A stretch of DNA of 64,000 nt from Posidonia oceanica (Eukaryota > Streptophyta > Magnoliopsida > Alismatales > Posidoniaceae): positions 57,006,001 to 57,070,000 of the forward strand of contig JAZBRS010000020.1 in NCBI GenBank assembly GCA_037176725.1, read 5' to 3'. This document shows positions 1 through 12,039 of this stretch, piece after piece. Within the stretch, counting starts at the first letter, position 1. Every line of letters starts with the position of its first letter. The notes beneath the pieces are model-generated. The model was not told the origin of the DNA. It did no database searches and saw nothing but the letters and a program-made list of their open reading frames with translations. The position numbers were made by a program, and so were the translations under genes.

Positions 1-499
1 AGATGCTCTTGGTATCAAGGATGATACCAGGGGATAGTCGGAGCGCCCCTAGTATCAAAAGCAAGGAATATGCAGACAAAACTAACGCATTTGCCAAGCG
101 AGCAGTTGGGGATGCCAGCCTAGAGCGATCTGGGCAAAGGCGATCGCGGCGATGCATGGGTCTGCAGAGGTTCTTGCGCGCATGTGACTGCAGGGGGAGC
201 TTTGCTGCAACTCTCTTGCTGAGGCTACGGATTGCATGGTGCTTGGGGAGGGAATTGTTCTAGATCTCTTGTGGGTACTGCTCTAGGCTACTTGCATGAG
301 CTAACGCTTTGGGGTGCTTGATGCAGGTCCTGCAACATCCTGGCAGGAAGAGACATTCAATAGGCAAGGCATGCAACACAAACAAATGGCGTGAAATGTC
401 TTTGTATTGAGTGAATCTCTGGTTACACGTCTCTGGTAGGCCAAAAGAGATACAGCATGGTTCAAGAAAAGCTATACAAGCTAACAACTGCATGGACGC
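1..499 (-). other. 3' non-coding region of element A, beginning of repeat-rich part
   Basis: This is the region downstream of the extra ORF. Bases 1-115 match the B region at about 26410-26510, including a decayed form of a conserved hairpin: arms 6-16 and 23-33 around a 6-nt loop, with two mismatches. No coding potential is visible. The rest of the 3' region and the 3' LTR lie beyond the left edge. Confidence 0.6.
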
Positions 500-583
500 C
501 TAGCTATGTCGGGCCTTCTTTGCTTGGCGGGAGTCAGGAAACTGGGGAGCGCCAGGAGGAATCTCGTTGAGGGGCCAGAGTCC

Positions 584-1702
584 CTACACCTCAGTGATAT
601 ACTCAGAAGTACATCCTGAGCCCTTCACAGCTGCAATGCCTGTAGACTTCACCCCATGCCGCATCAGGTCTGCCAGCACTGTTGTGGATGCTGTCGTGCT
701 GAGGGGGTAAGCTTGCGTGAGCCTGGGTGCAGTGCTATCAATGAAGGTGCCCTGTTGGTAGCCGAACTGCCGCATAACCTGGATAGGCTGGTACTCCACA
801 CCCCTGGTAAATCCTGGCAGCACCACAAGCCGCGTATCGCGAGCATCGAAGAAGACGGTGAAGGGTTCTGCTGCAGATGGGATGATTCGCCAAGTTACTG
901 CATCATCCGTCAGCTCAGACAACTTCTGATACTCCTTTGGCACGCTCTTGATAGTTCTGGCATGACCACTGCTGCAGTAGGTTTCAATAGCATGCCTCTG
1001 AGGGCACAAGAGGTCCATTTCCAGGTGTGCAGCTAGCCAGATTTGCACGAGCACTCCACAGCCGTGGAACTGGCGGCAGCGGTGCACGACGAGGTCTAGC
1101 CCATGGTATGTCTCTGCAAGGACGATTGGTGCCAAGTTAATCTGCCGGGTCACCACTGCAAGTGCAATCTCGGCAATCTCGATTGCGACTATCATCCTAT
1201 CATGCGTGAAGATGAGTACGCCCAGAAAACAGGTGATGAACCCTCGAAGCCACAACTCGTCTCTGAGTTTAGCACGCTTTTCCATAACAGCATCAAAATA
1301 TGCTAGGTGGAGCAGGGGCGTGGGCCCGCTGGTGTAGATTAGCCTTTGCTGGCAGCCTTTGGCAGAGAGCCCAGTTAGCTGGCTCAGGACCGCAGTGTAC
1401 CTATCGCGCCTCATAAAGACTGGAGGTCCCATTATTTGGGAGAAGCTGCAGATCCAGCGCACTTCCTCAAGCGTAGGAGTCAGCTTTGTCCTGCCAAAGT
1501 GGAAGACATGGTGCGCTGGCTTCCAGAACCTTGCTGCAGCACATAGGAGATGCCGGCTCACTTCAACGTCTGCTGCCTTCAGAAGCTTGGAGGGAATACC
1601 CCATGTGCGCAGCTTCTCGCGGTCGGCTTCAGTGAGTTTGCCAACCCACTCTCGCAGAGCATCTGAGCAGTGCATGGGAGTGACCAGAGTAGGATAACCC
1701 AT
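584..1702 (-). CDS. DUF7745 / plant-mobile-domain-like extra protein of element A, C-terminally truncated
   Basis: A 372-codon frame starts at the ATG at 1702, which is the start shared by all three copies (MGY/MGF-P-T-L). It aligns along its whole length with the C copy at 45134-46336, by eye roughly 70% identical. Conserved features are the W-G-I-P-(S/T)-K-L-L-K-A-A-D-V-E-V-S run, the L-T-P-T-L-E-E-V segment typical of plant DUF7745/PMD proteins, and a central block around I-A-E-I-A-L-A-V-V-T-R. The stop at 584-586 is premature: homologous codons continue in frame to a second stop at 500-502, so about 28 residues are lost. The function is unknown. PMD-like domains occur in plant transposable elements and in MAIN/MAIL-type proteins; the link here is by pattern recognition only. 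This ORF lies downstream of pol on the same strand. Confidence 0.6.
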   Translation of the reverse strand: MGYPTLVTPMHCSDALREWVGKLTEADREKLRTWGIPSKLLKAADVEVSRHLLCAAARFWKPAHHVFHFGRTKLTPTLEEVRWICSFSQIMGPPVFMRRDRYTAVLSQLTGLSAKGCQQRLIYTSGPTPLLHLAYFDAVMEKRAKLRDELWLRGFITCFLGVLIFTHDRMIVAIEIAEIALAVVTRQINLAPIVLAETYHGLDLVVHRCRQFHGCGVLVQIWLAAHLEMDLLCPQRHAIETYCSSGHARTIKSVPKEYQKLSELTDDAVTWRIIPSAAEPFTVFFDARDTRLVVLPGFTRGVEYQPIQVMRQFGYQQGTFIDSTAPRLTQAYPLSTTASTTVLADLMRHGVKSTGIAAVKGSGCTSEYITEV

Positions 1703-3239
1703 TATGCAGGAGGGAAAGTGCAGGCCGTTGGTGCAGAAACCTCAGGTACCTGTAATCAGAGTTGCATTTCATCAGATCAGGTATAAGCATACAACCACTG
1801 GCTGGTAAAGATGCAGATTTTACAACTAGCAAAGCAGTTTATCAAGTTTAACAGCTAGCATTTAGAGTGCAGATATTAAACACATTCAGACTAAGGCAGT
1901 TCTGCTGGGGCAAGTGGTTGGTCGGAGCTCTGGACCAGTGCAGCTTGAAGACGGTCGACGCACACTTGGTGGAAGTACTGTCTCAACGCCGAGCCAAGTT
2001 TTGCAGAGCGGGAAGATAGAAGGGGGAATGACTGATGCTATGCATGCATGCATGGTTTATGCTTGATATGCACAGATATGTGCATGATTTTCAATAAATG
2101 CTGTAGATGTATGCATGATTTTTACTTATATGCTGTAGCCCTCAGCATATGGAGTGCTTAGTACCTGCTGCAGAGGAAGAGAGGGGTCCCTGACTCACTG
2201 GGCTCTACTCAAACTCTTAACTTGCTGGTGGCGCTCAGGAAAGGGTTATTTGTAGTGCGTGGGTGGTGGGTGGTGAGGACAGGCTCCAGACCAATCTCCC
2301 AAGGACCTACACCTACTCTTTTGCTTGTTCTTGCTCTCTCATAGGCATGTTGGTTTCCCCTATCCCTAACTTAGAGGCAATGGGCACCTGGTTAAAGCTG
2401 GAGAGCTGCTTGCTAGGCCTTACTAGGTTTAAAGACTTTGCAGGATTTGTGTATTCCCCAGGTGCAAATTTTTGCTCATCTCTACGACAGGTAAAGGGAC
2501 GGGATTGCGCTGCTTGCCTTTTCTCTCTTCACTTTTTTTTTCTTTTTCTGGAGTTGACGTTTGTCTTTGCTCCTTTTTTCCTTGCTTCTTTTTTTGCTTT
2601 TCTTTTTCTCTCTTTTTGTTCTTTTCTTCTTCTTCTTTTTTTTTTTGCAAGCTTCTGCCATCCCTGGCTTAGAGGTAATGGGCACCGGGGTTTTAAGGTG
2701 GATTTGAGGCTCCTAGGTGCAAAAGGGTGGACCATCTCCGAAGCAGTTCGGAGAGACAGGGTTATGCTACATGCCTCTATCTCTAGGGCCTGCTTTTGCC
2801 TGCGCCTTCTATTTGCTTTTCTTTTTTTGCCCATGCTCAGACATATTCTTTTGTGGCTCACATTCTTGCTCACACCCTAGCATTTTATCTCCCTCGGGAG
2901 GTGCAGGTCCTAAGGTGTTTGGTTATTTCACCTGTTCTCACTTGAAAGGTGGCTCCCTCACTGGCTAAGACGCCTAAGTAGTGTCAGGTGAGGCAGGGTA
3001 GACTCCTTCCGTAGTAGGCAAGCACATCCGATTTCATCATCGGGCCAGATGCAATGCATGATTTTTGCTGGGAATTTTTTATTTTTGCTTGAGATATGCC
3101 AAAAGAAGGTGGAAATGCAAGGATATATGTAGAGAGAGTGAGAATGCAAGGGACAAGATAGGAGTGCAGAAGAATGTACAAGGAGGAGAGAGTGCAAAGG
3201 ATGGGATGGGAGAAAATGCTCTGCAAGGCAGGGGCCGGT
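1703..3239 (-). other. Spacer between pol and the extra ORF of element A
   Basis: Non-coding. It holds a poly-T-rich stretch at about 2528-2648 (A-rich in the element's sense), which corresponds to A-rich tracts in C (44230-44342) and B (57300-57415). A conserved block just after pol (about 2960-3010) has matches in C (about 43905-43950) and B (57690-57745). A candidate splice acceptor CAG|GT (sense strand) at 1752-1750 lies about 50 bases before the extra ORF start and is conserved in all three elements. Open frames over the T-rich stretch are low-complexity artefacts. Confidence 0.6.
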
Positions 3240-4332
3240 TTACTGATAGTACTTCTTGAGGTAGCATGCATTGACCGGCTCTGACTGCCCAGTTTGATCC
3301 ATGTCCTCAAGAATTGCTGCACTGCTTGAGAATGCCTGCTTGACCACAAAGGGGCCACGCCAGTTGGGTCGGAATTTGCCTCGACCGTCTGGCAGCTGGA
3401 TGGCTCGCAAGACAAGGTCTCCCAGCTGAAAGCTCCTGGGCCGCACCTTCTTCAGGTATGCTCTTGCCATCTGCTTCTGGTAACAGCGAGCGTTGTGCAT
3501 TGCTTGCAATCTGCGCTCATCAATCAGGTTGAGCTGGGCGTAGCGGTCCTCGACCCATTCTGCTTCCTCCAGCTCTACTTCTCGTAGGATTCGCAGTGAA
3601 GGGATCTCCACTTCGACAGGCAGCACTGCCTCCATGCCGTATGCCAGCGAATACGGGGTGGCTCCTGTCGAGGTCCGCACTGAGGTTCTGTACGCCCAGA
3701 GTGCATACGGGAGCTTGTCATGCCAGTCTTTGTGGGTTTCTGCCATCTTCTTCATTATTTTCACAATATTTTTGTTGGTAGACTCTACTGCTCCATTCAT
3801 TTGCGGCCGATATGGTGAGGATCTATGATGCTTGATCTGGTGCTTCTATAGGTATTCCTCGATCCTCTTTGCAATGAAGTTCGAGCCATTGTCAGAGATG
3901 ATTGCATACGGGACCCCATATTGGGTGACAATGTTATTTCTGATAAACCTCTCTATTACCGCAGCTGTGACCGCCTTGTAGGAGGCTGCTTCCACCCACT
4001 TAGTGAAATAGTCTATCGCTACCAAGATGAAGCGATGACCATTCGATGCAGCAGGGTGTATAGTGCCGATGACATCCATCCCCTAGGTGGAGAAGGGCCA
4101 TGGCGAGGACATGTTATGTAATTCCTACGGGAGTGCGTGCATGAGATTACCATGTATCTGGCAGTTGTAGCATCTACGCACAAATTGGCAGCAATCTGCC
4201 TCCATTGTTAACCAGAAGTAGCCTTGCAACATGATTTTCTTGGCCAGTAGCACACCATTCATATGCGGACCACAAGTCCCTGCATGGACTTGGAGAATAA
4301 GCGTGTCGGCCTCTGGCTTGCTCAAGCAGCGC
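3240..4332 (-). pseudogene. Element A pol, 3' part: integrase and C-terminus, broken
   Basis: This part encodes the end of the integrase zinc-binding region (C-Y-N-C at about 4170), the catalytic core, and the C-terminal domain ending in K-K-Y-Y-Q before the stop at 3240-3242. The segment D-V-I-G-T-I-H and the S-D-N-G motif carry catalytic aspartates, and the N-G-A-V-E-S segment carries the glutamate of the DDE triad. Stops at 4083-4085 and 3846-3848 break the frame. Compared with C and B these are consistent with TGG to TAG and CAG to TAG. The upstream end stops at the AGGAG duplication flanking the solo LTR; pol continues at 9466. Confidence 0.85.
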
Positions 4333-4337
4333 AGGAG
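4333..4337. repeat. Target site duplication AGGAG, left copy (solo LTR)
   Basis: AGGAG directly precedes TGTAGTAATCCC, and the same five bases follow ...GTGTCTACA at 9466-9470. Five-base duplications are normal for Ty3/gypsy integrases. The two flanks join in frame within A's pol when one copy is removed. Confidence 0.95.
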
Positions 4338-5034
4338 TGTAGTAATCCCAATCAGAATTAGGTTTATTATTAGCGGCTATGTTCGAGGAGGAGGGCTCAA
4401 CTCGAAAACACTTAAAACAGAGGTGAAAAGATAAGAAAAGAAGAAGATAAGACAATTCAGAGTCACCACCGTGTCTATTATCGGGAGACAAGGAAAATCG
4501 GAGAAAATGCGCGAATTAACATGCAAAACCAAGCAAAGAATGCAATGCAAAGCAATGCAAAAGAAAGCAAATGCAAATGAATACAAATGAGATGACTCAT
4601 GCCTAGGATAAGGGCAATATGATCATTACGGGCCAAAAGACTGGGCAAGGACTCCTGTTACTTGCAGGGAAGGTGTTAGGCACCCCCGACACGCCTGAGA
4701 ATCGGTCTTTCTAGGCTTATGCTCGCATACACAGGGAAATGCAAGTTTGAATGCCTAAATGCCAATGAATGCCTGAACGAATGCTCATAGGTGTGCTCTA
4801 AGTAGTGGGATGCAATGCAGGAAAGTAAACGTGCAGTCTAAGCGCTCAGCAACGCTGTCTATGTTCCGAACCTGGCGAAACCTGGCTTGTGAGAACTCCA
4901 GGCAGCAAACATCACTGCCCTATATGCAAATGCAAGCGAAAAAGCAAAATGGCGATAAAACCAAGCAATGTAGGCGACATGCAAGAGAAAGCAGCGTAAA
5001 ACACGCAAAACGATGCGAGAAATGGAAGTGACAT

Positions 5035-5365
5035 GCGAAACGGTGCAAGAAAACAAGATTGACACGCAAAACGGTGCAAGAAAGTAAAGCAGCGCGCAAA
5101 ACGGCACAAAAGACAGAGCGACACGCAAAACAGTGCGAGAAAACAAAGTAGGCACGCAAAATGGTGCCAAAAACAGAGCGGGCACGCAAAACGGTGCCAA
5201 AAACAAAGCGGGCACGCAAAACGGTGCCAAAAACAAGCGGGCATGCAAAACGGTGCCAAAAGCAAAGCGGGCACGCAAAACGGTGCCAAAAGCGAAGCAG
5301 ACACGCAAAACGGTGCCAAAACAGAGCGGGCACGCAAAATGGTGCCAAAACGGGCGAAATAAAGC
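5035..5365 (-). repeat. 30-bp tandem array inside the solo LTR
   Basis: About eleven copies of a 30-base unit with the core 'cacgcaaaacggtgcca' lie head to tail. The same array is in B's LTR (18955-19165, about seven copies) and C's LTRs (32565-32860 and 55058-55353, about ten). Because 30 is a multiple of three, several frames stay open across it, which yields spurious ORFs rich in Phe/Ala/Cys or Lys/Gln. Confidence 0.85.
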
Positions 5366-5806
5366 ATCGGTAAAACCATGCAGATGCAAATACTAAGAAA
5401 AAGAGCAGGAGGAGCAAAGGGGAGGTAAACAGTGCAAGTGTGAGAACGAGCGTCGTTTAAAGACCACACAAAGTAGGTGTGAAGACCTACAAAGGGGAAG
5501 GGAAACAAGTGGAAGGATTACTACCGTTTTGTGACCGTTTCCCACCAAAATGTCCCACGATATGTCTCGCACGCTGCCAGAAGCTCGCGATGCGATCGAA
5601 TAGTGGAAAAGGGGGAAGAAAGTCGCAATAAGTGGTAAATCTAGGGAAAACGCAACACAAAACACCGAGAGTACGCGAAAAGAGAAAGCAGAGTAGGTAG
5701 ATAAGAAGGGGAAGTCCTATTCTACATGTTCGAGAAATCAGAAAGCAAAAACAGTGCAAGGAATGCAAATGGTATGCAAATGAATGCTGTGCAAGGGTTC
5801 AGGAGA

Positions 5807-5853
5807 ACTTACCTTGGAAATCTAAAGCCTGATCTGGAATCTGCTTGGTCCAT
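5807..5853 (-). promoter_or_regulatory. Conserved short ATG exon with splice-donor-like end in the solo LTR
   Basis: In the sense strand an ATG at 5853 opens a short frame (M-D-Q-A-D-S-R-S-G...) that reaches AAG|GTAAGT, a strong plant 5' splice site, with GTAAGT at 5812-5807. The same arrangement with the same codon phase is in B (19663-19617) and in modified form in C (32057-32103). Use as a splice site is inferred from the motif alone. Confidence 0.5.
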
Positions 5854-6119
5854 GCTGAAGGGCGCTCCGCCGGGGTCGTCCAGGTAGCTTGGTTGAGAAG
5901 ATCCAATGGCCGGATCCGAAGATATCCTAGCTTCAAGACAGAGGGGCCAGAACAGGGGAGAAGAATGGATCTAGGTGTACAGGAGGTCCTAGGGGTGTGC
6001 AAACAGGTCCTCCCATGTAAATGGGAGCTAATGATGCTTAAGTGTATGCAAAGGATGACAAATGCAAGAATGCATGAGTGCAATGCATGCAGAATGCAAG
6101 AAAAGACTTAGGGGTGATT

Positions 6120-6960
6120 TTTCAGAAAACTGGGGGCTTATATGCAATTTTGGAAAAGATGGGGGTCTAAATGCAAGGGTTTTGAAAAGCTGGGGGCTTT
6201 TATGCAAAGTTTTTGAAAAAAGGAGGGTCTGAATGCAATTTTACAAAATGCAGGGTTCAAAATACAATTTTCCAAGATAGACATGCATCAGGACAAGTTT
6301 TGAAATCATATGGTAAGTTGGCTTGCAATTTTGAAGTTAACAGGGTCTAAAATGCAACTTTTCCAGCAAAATAGGGGTCTAAGTGGTCTGGGAATGCAAA
6401 CAGGGGACCTACATGCAAATTTTCAAATATGCAGGGTCTAAAATGCAATTTTATAAGCAAAATGTGCATTTAAATGATTTTTATAAGCATGCAGAGGACC
6501 TATGTGCAATTTTCAAATCATGCAGGGTCAAAAATGCAATTTTATAAGCAAAATATGCATTTAAATGACAGGCAGAGGACCTATATGCAATTTTTAAATC
6601 ATGCAGGGTCAAAAATCCAATTTTATAAGCAAAATATGCATTTAAATGTATGCTATGCATGATGGAGGACCTATATGCAAAAATCAGAAAATATGAGGAA
6701 AATGATGCAATGCAGTAAAGAAAATTGAAAAAATAAAGACCTAATTTAACAGATCAGACGACTAAACTGTAAATAAGAGAAACAACAGGGACTAAAAATG
6801 CAATTTAATCAAGGTAAAATACGAGTATTAAATCAGATTAACAACTGGAGGACTAACATGCAATAATGGAAAAATAGAGGGCCAGAACTAAAATAAAAAC
6901 TGAAGGAAAACACTACAGAGGGACTAACATGCAAATAAAGGAAACTACATATTTTTTATG
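6120..6960 (-). repeat. Degenerate interspersed repeat tract in the solo LTR
   Basis: Imperfect units of about 60-70 bases combine 'gggtctaaaatgcaatttta' with 'aggacctatatgcaa' and recur about a dozen times. The matching tracts are 19920-20790 in B and 30860-31760 and 53350-54255 in C. The units are too diverged to be a recent tandem amplification. Confidence 0.7.
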
Positions 6961-9465
6961 CAATTTTACATGGTTTTTATTCAAATTTAAATGAGTTATA
7001 AACTATGGTTGGACCTAGAAGCAAATAATCAAAACTGTGAGGTGGAAATGCAATATGTGGTAAAGTTTGTAAGATAACAAAAAAGTAAAAGACAAACGAA
7101 AGCAAAGGAATGGCACCACTGTAGCATGCTACAGAGGGCTGGCGCCGGCGAGCTGCTGCACGACGGAGGAGGCGGCGGAGCAGTGTGCTGGCGGCGCGGC
7201 TAGCTTGCGGGGGGTCCGGCGGAGGCACGGCGAGGTCCGGGGTGGCCTGTGGAGCGGCGTGGCGGCGCGGGGAGGCGACGCGGCCGCTGCTCCGGCGAAC
7301 GGTGCCGGGGAAGAAGGCTAACTCCGGCAAGTCGCTGCGGGCGCTACGGGGCTCGAAACGCGAAAATAAAAATATGGGATTGGACGGGAGAACGAGATGG
7401 ATCTAGTGGTGGGCTTGGATAAATTTTTCGTGTGCCGAGGTGGTCGCAGAAAAATGGAGAAGTTTTGTGGTTTTTTCTCTCTCTCCTCCTCTCTTCTCCG
7501 ATTTCTTCCTCCTCTCTCCTTCTGGCTTTTGGGTTGGGAAGGATATGATGGAGGTCTGGAGAGGGTTGTGGAGGCTATGGTATGGTGGGAGTGGGCTGTG
7601 TTTGTGGAGGTGTTGGCTGTGGGTTGCTTGTTGGGGAGTTGGCCGGAAAAACAAAAAAAACAAGAGGAGAAGGGGTCTGTTGGTGTTGGGTTGTGGTGGT
7701 TGGTCTATGGAGGAGGAGGCCGGGAGAGGAAGAGTGGTCTGATGGCTGTGGAGGCTTGGCTATGGTGTGGAGGTGTGTTGGCTGTGGGTTTTTTTTTTGA
7801 AGAAGAAAAGAGAGGGTTTGAGAGAAGGTTTGTGGGTATTTTATGGAGGGGCTTTGGAGGGAAGGAGAGGGAGAATGATGGAGAAGTGGATTGGTGGCAG
7901 ATTTAAGTTTTGAAAATAAAAAAAAAATGGGGGGAGAAGAGTGCTGTAGGTTGGAAGAAAGAAGAAGAAGAAGAGAAGATGGAGGAGGAGGAGATGAGCC
8001 GTGGGCTGGAGAAAAAGTAAAGAAGAAAGAAAAAAAGAAGAAGAAAGGAAAAAAAAAAGAAAGGAGGAAGAAAGAGGAGAAGAAAAAGATTTGGAATAAA
8101 ATAAAAAAGGTTTGGAAATGTTTTAGAGTGGTTGTTTTTAGGTTAGGATCTTTGATTAGGTTTTTAAAGGATTGTTTTTTAATTAGTTAATTAGGGTTGG
8201 GAAGAGTTTTAATGTTGATTTGAGTTTTTAAGGTTTAAGTTTTCTTTAAATTGTTTTTGATTTTGTTTTTAAGTGTTTGTTAAAATTTTAATTGTTTCTT
8301 AGTTAAAATTTTCTTGTTAAGTCTTTGGGAATTCTTGATTAAGCTTTTTAAAGACTGTTTTTAAGTTAATTAAGGTGAGTTTTAGCTTCTGATTTTAGTC
8401 TTTAGGGTTTTCTTTAAGTCTTTTTTGATTTGTTTTTGATTGTTAATTTCTTTTAATATTTTTTAGGTTAGGCCTTCTTGTTAAGTTTTTAATTAGGTGT
8501 TCTTAAATTTTGATTGTTTGTTTTTATTTTTTAATTAAGTTCTTGAATTGTTCTTTTTAGATTTGTTAAGTTAGGTTTCTCTTTTTCTTGATTACTTGCC
8601 TTAGCATTTTTTAATTGTTTTCTTTTCTTTTTAGGAATTGTTTTTTATTGTTTTTTAGTAGGATTTTACTTTTACTTGTTTTAGTTACATTTTGGTTTTT
8701 TCTTGATTTTACAGCATTTTCTTTTTGTTTGTTTTGCAATTTTTAAGTTGCATTCTTAGTTTTCTACTTTAGCTAGATTTAGTTAGGTTTTTGGTTTTTA
8801 AAGGTTTGTTTAAGTTTTTAATTACTTCTCTTAGGATTTGTTTGCTCTCCTTATGTTTTAGAGTTTTTGAAAGTTTTTAGGGGTTTTTTAAGGATTTAGT
8901 AAGAGAAAGGGAAAGAAAATTAAAAGGAAGAAGAAAAGGGAGAAATGGAGGGATAAAGAGGAAAGAGAGGAGTTGAAAGAAAATAATTTTTTAAAAGTCA
9001 AAGAAAATGCTAAAAATAAGATAACAATACAAATAAGATTGAGAAGAGATAGAAGCACAAGGAGGGCCCACAGCCAGGCAAGAAAAAGGGAGAGAAGGGG
9101 GTGAAAAGAAGGAGGATAATCAGGAGAGAGAGAGGAGAGAGAAAAGAATAATCTAGGAGAGAGAAAAGGATAATTTGGGTAAATGGAAGGTTTAGGGGTT
9201 TTGAAAAGGGGTGAATTTTGGGGAGTGTGTAGCCTAGGGTCTCTAGTGTTCGTCCTAGCGTTTCGGTTTGGTTTTGAGAAAGTTTTGGAAGGGTTTTGAG
9301 GTGTAGAAAAAGGGTAGTTTTACCTAGGTTTTCTAGGGTTTTTGGGAGTGGTTTTGGGTTGGAAATGGGTGTAGTTCTAGGTTTGGGTTTAGGTATTGGT
9401 TTGGTCCAAAAGCCACCAGAGAGAGGGATTCCACCAATTCAGCCTGTCAAAATGGGGTGTCTACA

Positions 9466-9470
9466 AGGAG
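9466..9470. repeat. Target site duplication AGGAG, right copy (solo LTR)
   Basis: Directly follows the LTR end ...GTGTCTACA and matches 4333-4337 exactly. Confidence 0.95.
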
Positions 9471-12039
9471 CATTTGACTGTATGACCTTCTATATAGCTG
9501 CCCTGCCTCTAACACATACTTTGACGCTAGACGCGCCAAAGTTCTTCTATCTGTTGCTGAGGTGTCAGGTGGGTGGCTGCCAGACTCCAAGAAGGCTTTA
9601 ATGTCACAGTACCAAGGCTGCTTTTCTACCAGATCTGCCTCCTCTATGCTCATGCAATGCGCAGGCTACTCCATGCATGTAACTGATACATCCACTGCTC
9701 GATCTTCAGGGATACTGAGCCAGGATACCAAGGTTGCTAGCGCATCTGCATATGCGTTCCTTGCTCTGTTCATATACGAGAAGCGGATGCTTGCGAATTG
9801 TTCTATTAGCTTCAGCAGGTGTTCGTGATATGGCACTAACTTTGGATCCTTTGTTCTCCAATCGCCATTCACTTGGGAAATCACCAGCATGGCATCGCTG
9901 TGCACATGCAGCTTCTACGCCTCATGCTCGAGCGCGACCTTCAATCCCAGAATGCATGCTTCATACTCTGCTTCATTATTAGTGCATTTGAAGGTCAGCT
10001 TCCTTGTAAAGGGGATCACTTGCCCCTGCAGCGTGGTCAGCACCGTGTGCCTATGCCTTGACCATTCTTATTGATAGCTCCATCAAAGTAGAGCTGCCAG
10101 TGCTCTAAGTCTTCAGGGTCCTTCTCCTCAGAGTCATCCATTGCAAAGAGAACGTCCTCATCCGGGAACTGCGTCTGGAGAGGCTGGTAGTCAGGCAAAG
10201 GAAAGTCTGCAAGGTGATCTGCCATGGCTTGGCCCTTCATGGCTCGCTGTGTGACAAAGGTGATGTCGTATTGAGACAACAATACCTGCCACTTGACGCA
10301 TCTGCCTACCATTGTTGGCTTCTGGAAGAGGAACTTGATGGGGTCATGTCGGCATAGAAGCCGGACTGGATATGCCATCATGTAGTGCCTCAACTTCTGT
10401 GCAGCCCAGAAGAGGGATAAGTAGGTCTTCTCCATTGTGCTATACCTGGCTTCGTAATTATTGAATTTCTTGCTCAGGTAATAAATTGCATGCTCCTTTC
10501 TACCAAATTCATCATGCTGGCCCAAGACGGTGCCCATGGAATGCTGGGTGGTAGAGAAGTAGAGAAGCAGAGGTCTCCCCGGTGTGGGAGGGACCAACAC
10601 AGGAGACTTGGTCAGGAGCTGCTTGATCTTGTCGAAGGCAGCTTGGCACTCCTCGCTCCAGTTGATCTGTGCATTCTTCTTCAAAAGCTTGAAGATCGGT
10701 TCGCATATAGGCATGAGCTGCGCGATGAACCGATTGATATACTGTAGGCGTTTGAGCAGGCCTCGGACTTCTTTCTCTATCCTGGGGGGTGGCATATCCA
10801 CGATGGCTTTTGCTTTCATCGGGTCCACTTCAATCCCTCTTTGGCTAACAATGTAGCCCAGGAGCTTGCCAGAAGACACCCTGAATACGCATTTATTGGG
10901 GTTAAGGTGCAGCTTGTACTTTCGCAAGCGGTCAAAGAGCTTCCTTAAGCAGGTAAGATGATCCTTAGGCTCTTTGGTCTTGGCAATCATATCATCCACA
11001 TATACCTCAACTTCTTGATGCATGAGGTTGTGGAAGAGTGCAGTCATGGCCCTCTAATAGGTTGCGCTAGCATTTTTCAGCCCAAATGGCATGACTTGGT
11101 AGCAGAAGACACCCCAAGGGGTGATGAATGATGTTTTCTCCATATCCACTTCTGCCATTCTGATCTGGTTATAGCCAGAGAAGTCGTCCATGAAAGAAAG
11201 CATTTTGTGCCTTGCAATGTTATCGACTAGGATGTCAATGTGTGGCAGTGGAAAATCATCCTTGGGACTCACCTTGTTCAGGTCCCGATAGTCGATGCAC
11301 ATGCGGACTCGTCCATCTTTTTTAGGTACTGGCACAACGTTTGCAAGCCACTCAGGATAAACGACGACCTTGAGGAAGTTAACATTGTGCTACTTCATGA
11401 TCTCCTCCTTGATCATAAGTAGCCACTGCAGTTGCCATCGCCTTAGCTACTGCTTTACTGCCCTTGCATCTGGGTCCAAAGGTAGGTTGTGCACAACTAT
11501 CTCAATGTAGAGGCCAACCATATCCTCGTATCTCCAGGCAAAGACATCCGCATACTCCTTCAAGAATGCGATGAATTCCGCTCTAGCTTGGGGCGACAGA
11601 AGGGTGCTAATGCGAACCTCTCTGACTTCTTCTGCTGCGCCAATGCTGACAACTTCTGTCTCCTCCTCGACATGGAGGTTGGGGCCTTCTGGATCGTCAT
11701 CGTGCGGCCGGAACTCAGGCGATGGTTCATCATTCTCATCTTCGCCTGCATCATCCTCCTCTCCATATGTAATAAGCTCTGAGAGGATCTCCTTCTCAAA
11801 GGTGGGGTCTGAGATATCGAAGGAGTGCAAGTGTTCCGCTGCTTGGTCCTGGTGACGCTTTAGGATGGTCACGCATACCTGAGTGTTTTTATACCGTCGG
11901 TGCACGACCTCTGTCTTGGCAAGCTCCTCAACTGGCTCTGCCTGCTCTGACTCTACTGCTGGCTCTGCTAATTCTGCTGCTGCTGTTTGTACTGAAGCTA
12001 ACTGTGCTGCTGCCTGCTGTGCTAAAGCTGATTGTGCCA

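Larger units (their letters stand above)
4338..9465 (-). mobile_element. Solo LTR (5128 bp) of a Tat-lineage element, inserted in element A pol
   Basis: On the minus strand it starts TGTAGACACCCC and ends GGGATTACTACA, the same termini as the LTRs of B and C. It shows the same internal landmarks in the same order: a purine/pyrimidine-skewed first part, a GC-rich block near 7140-7360, degenerate repeats with 'aatgcaattttataag' at 6120-6960, the short ATG exon with splice donor at 5853-5807, and the 30-bp tandem array at 5035-5365. No internal element sequence is present and a perfect AGGAG duplication surrounds it. This is the signature of unequal recombination between two LTRs of one element after insertion. 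Confidence 0.93.

Noticed and set aside
2528..2648. Poly-T tract as the tail of a LINE, SINE or processed pseudogene
   Set aside because: The tract is at the same internal place in A, B and C, with conserved flanks and no target duplication, so it belongs to the element.
4859..5508. Overlapping frames of 165-198 codons rich in Phe, Ala and Cys
   Set aside because: All three frames of the 30-bp LTR array stay open. This is a property of the repeat and not coding.
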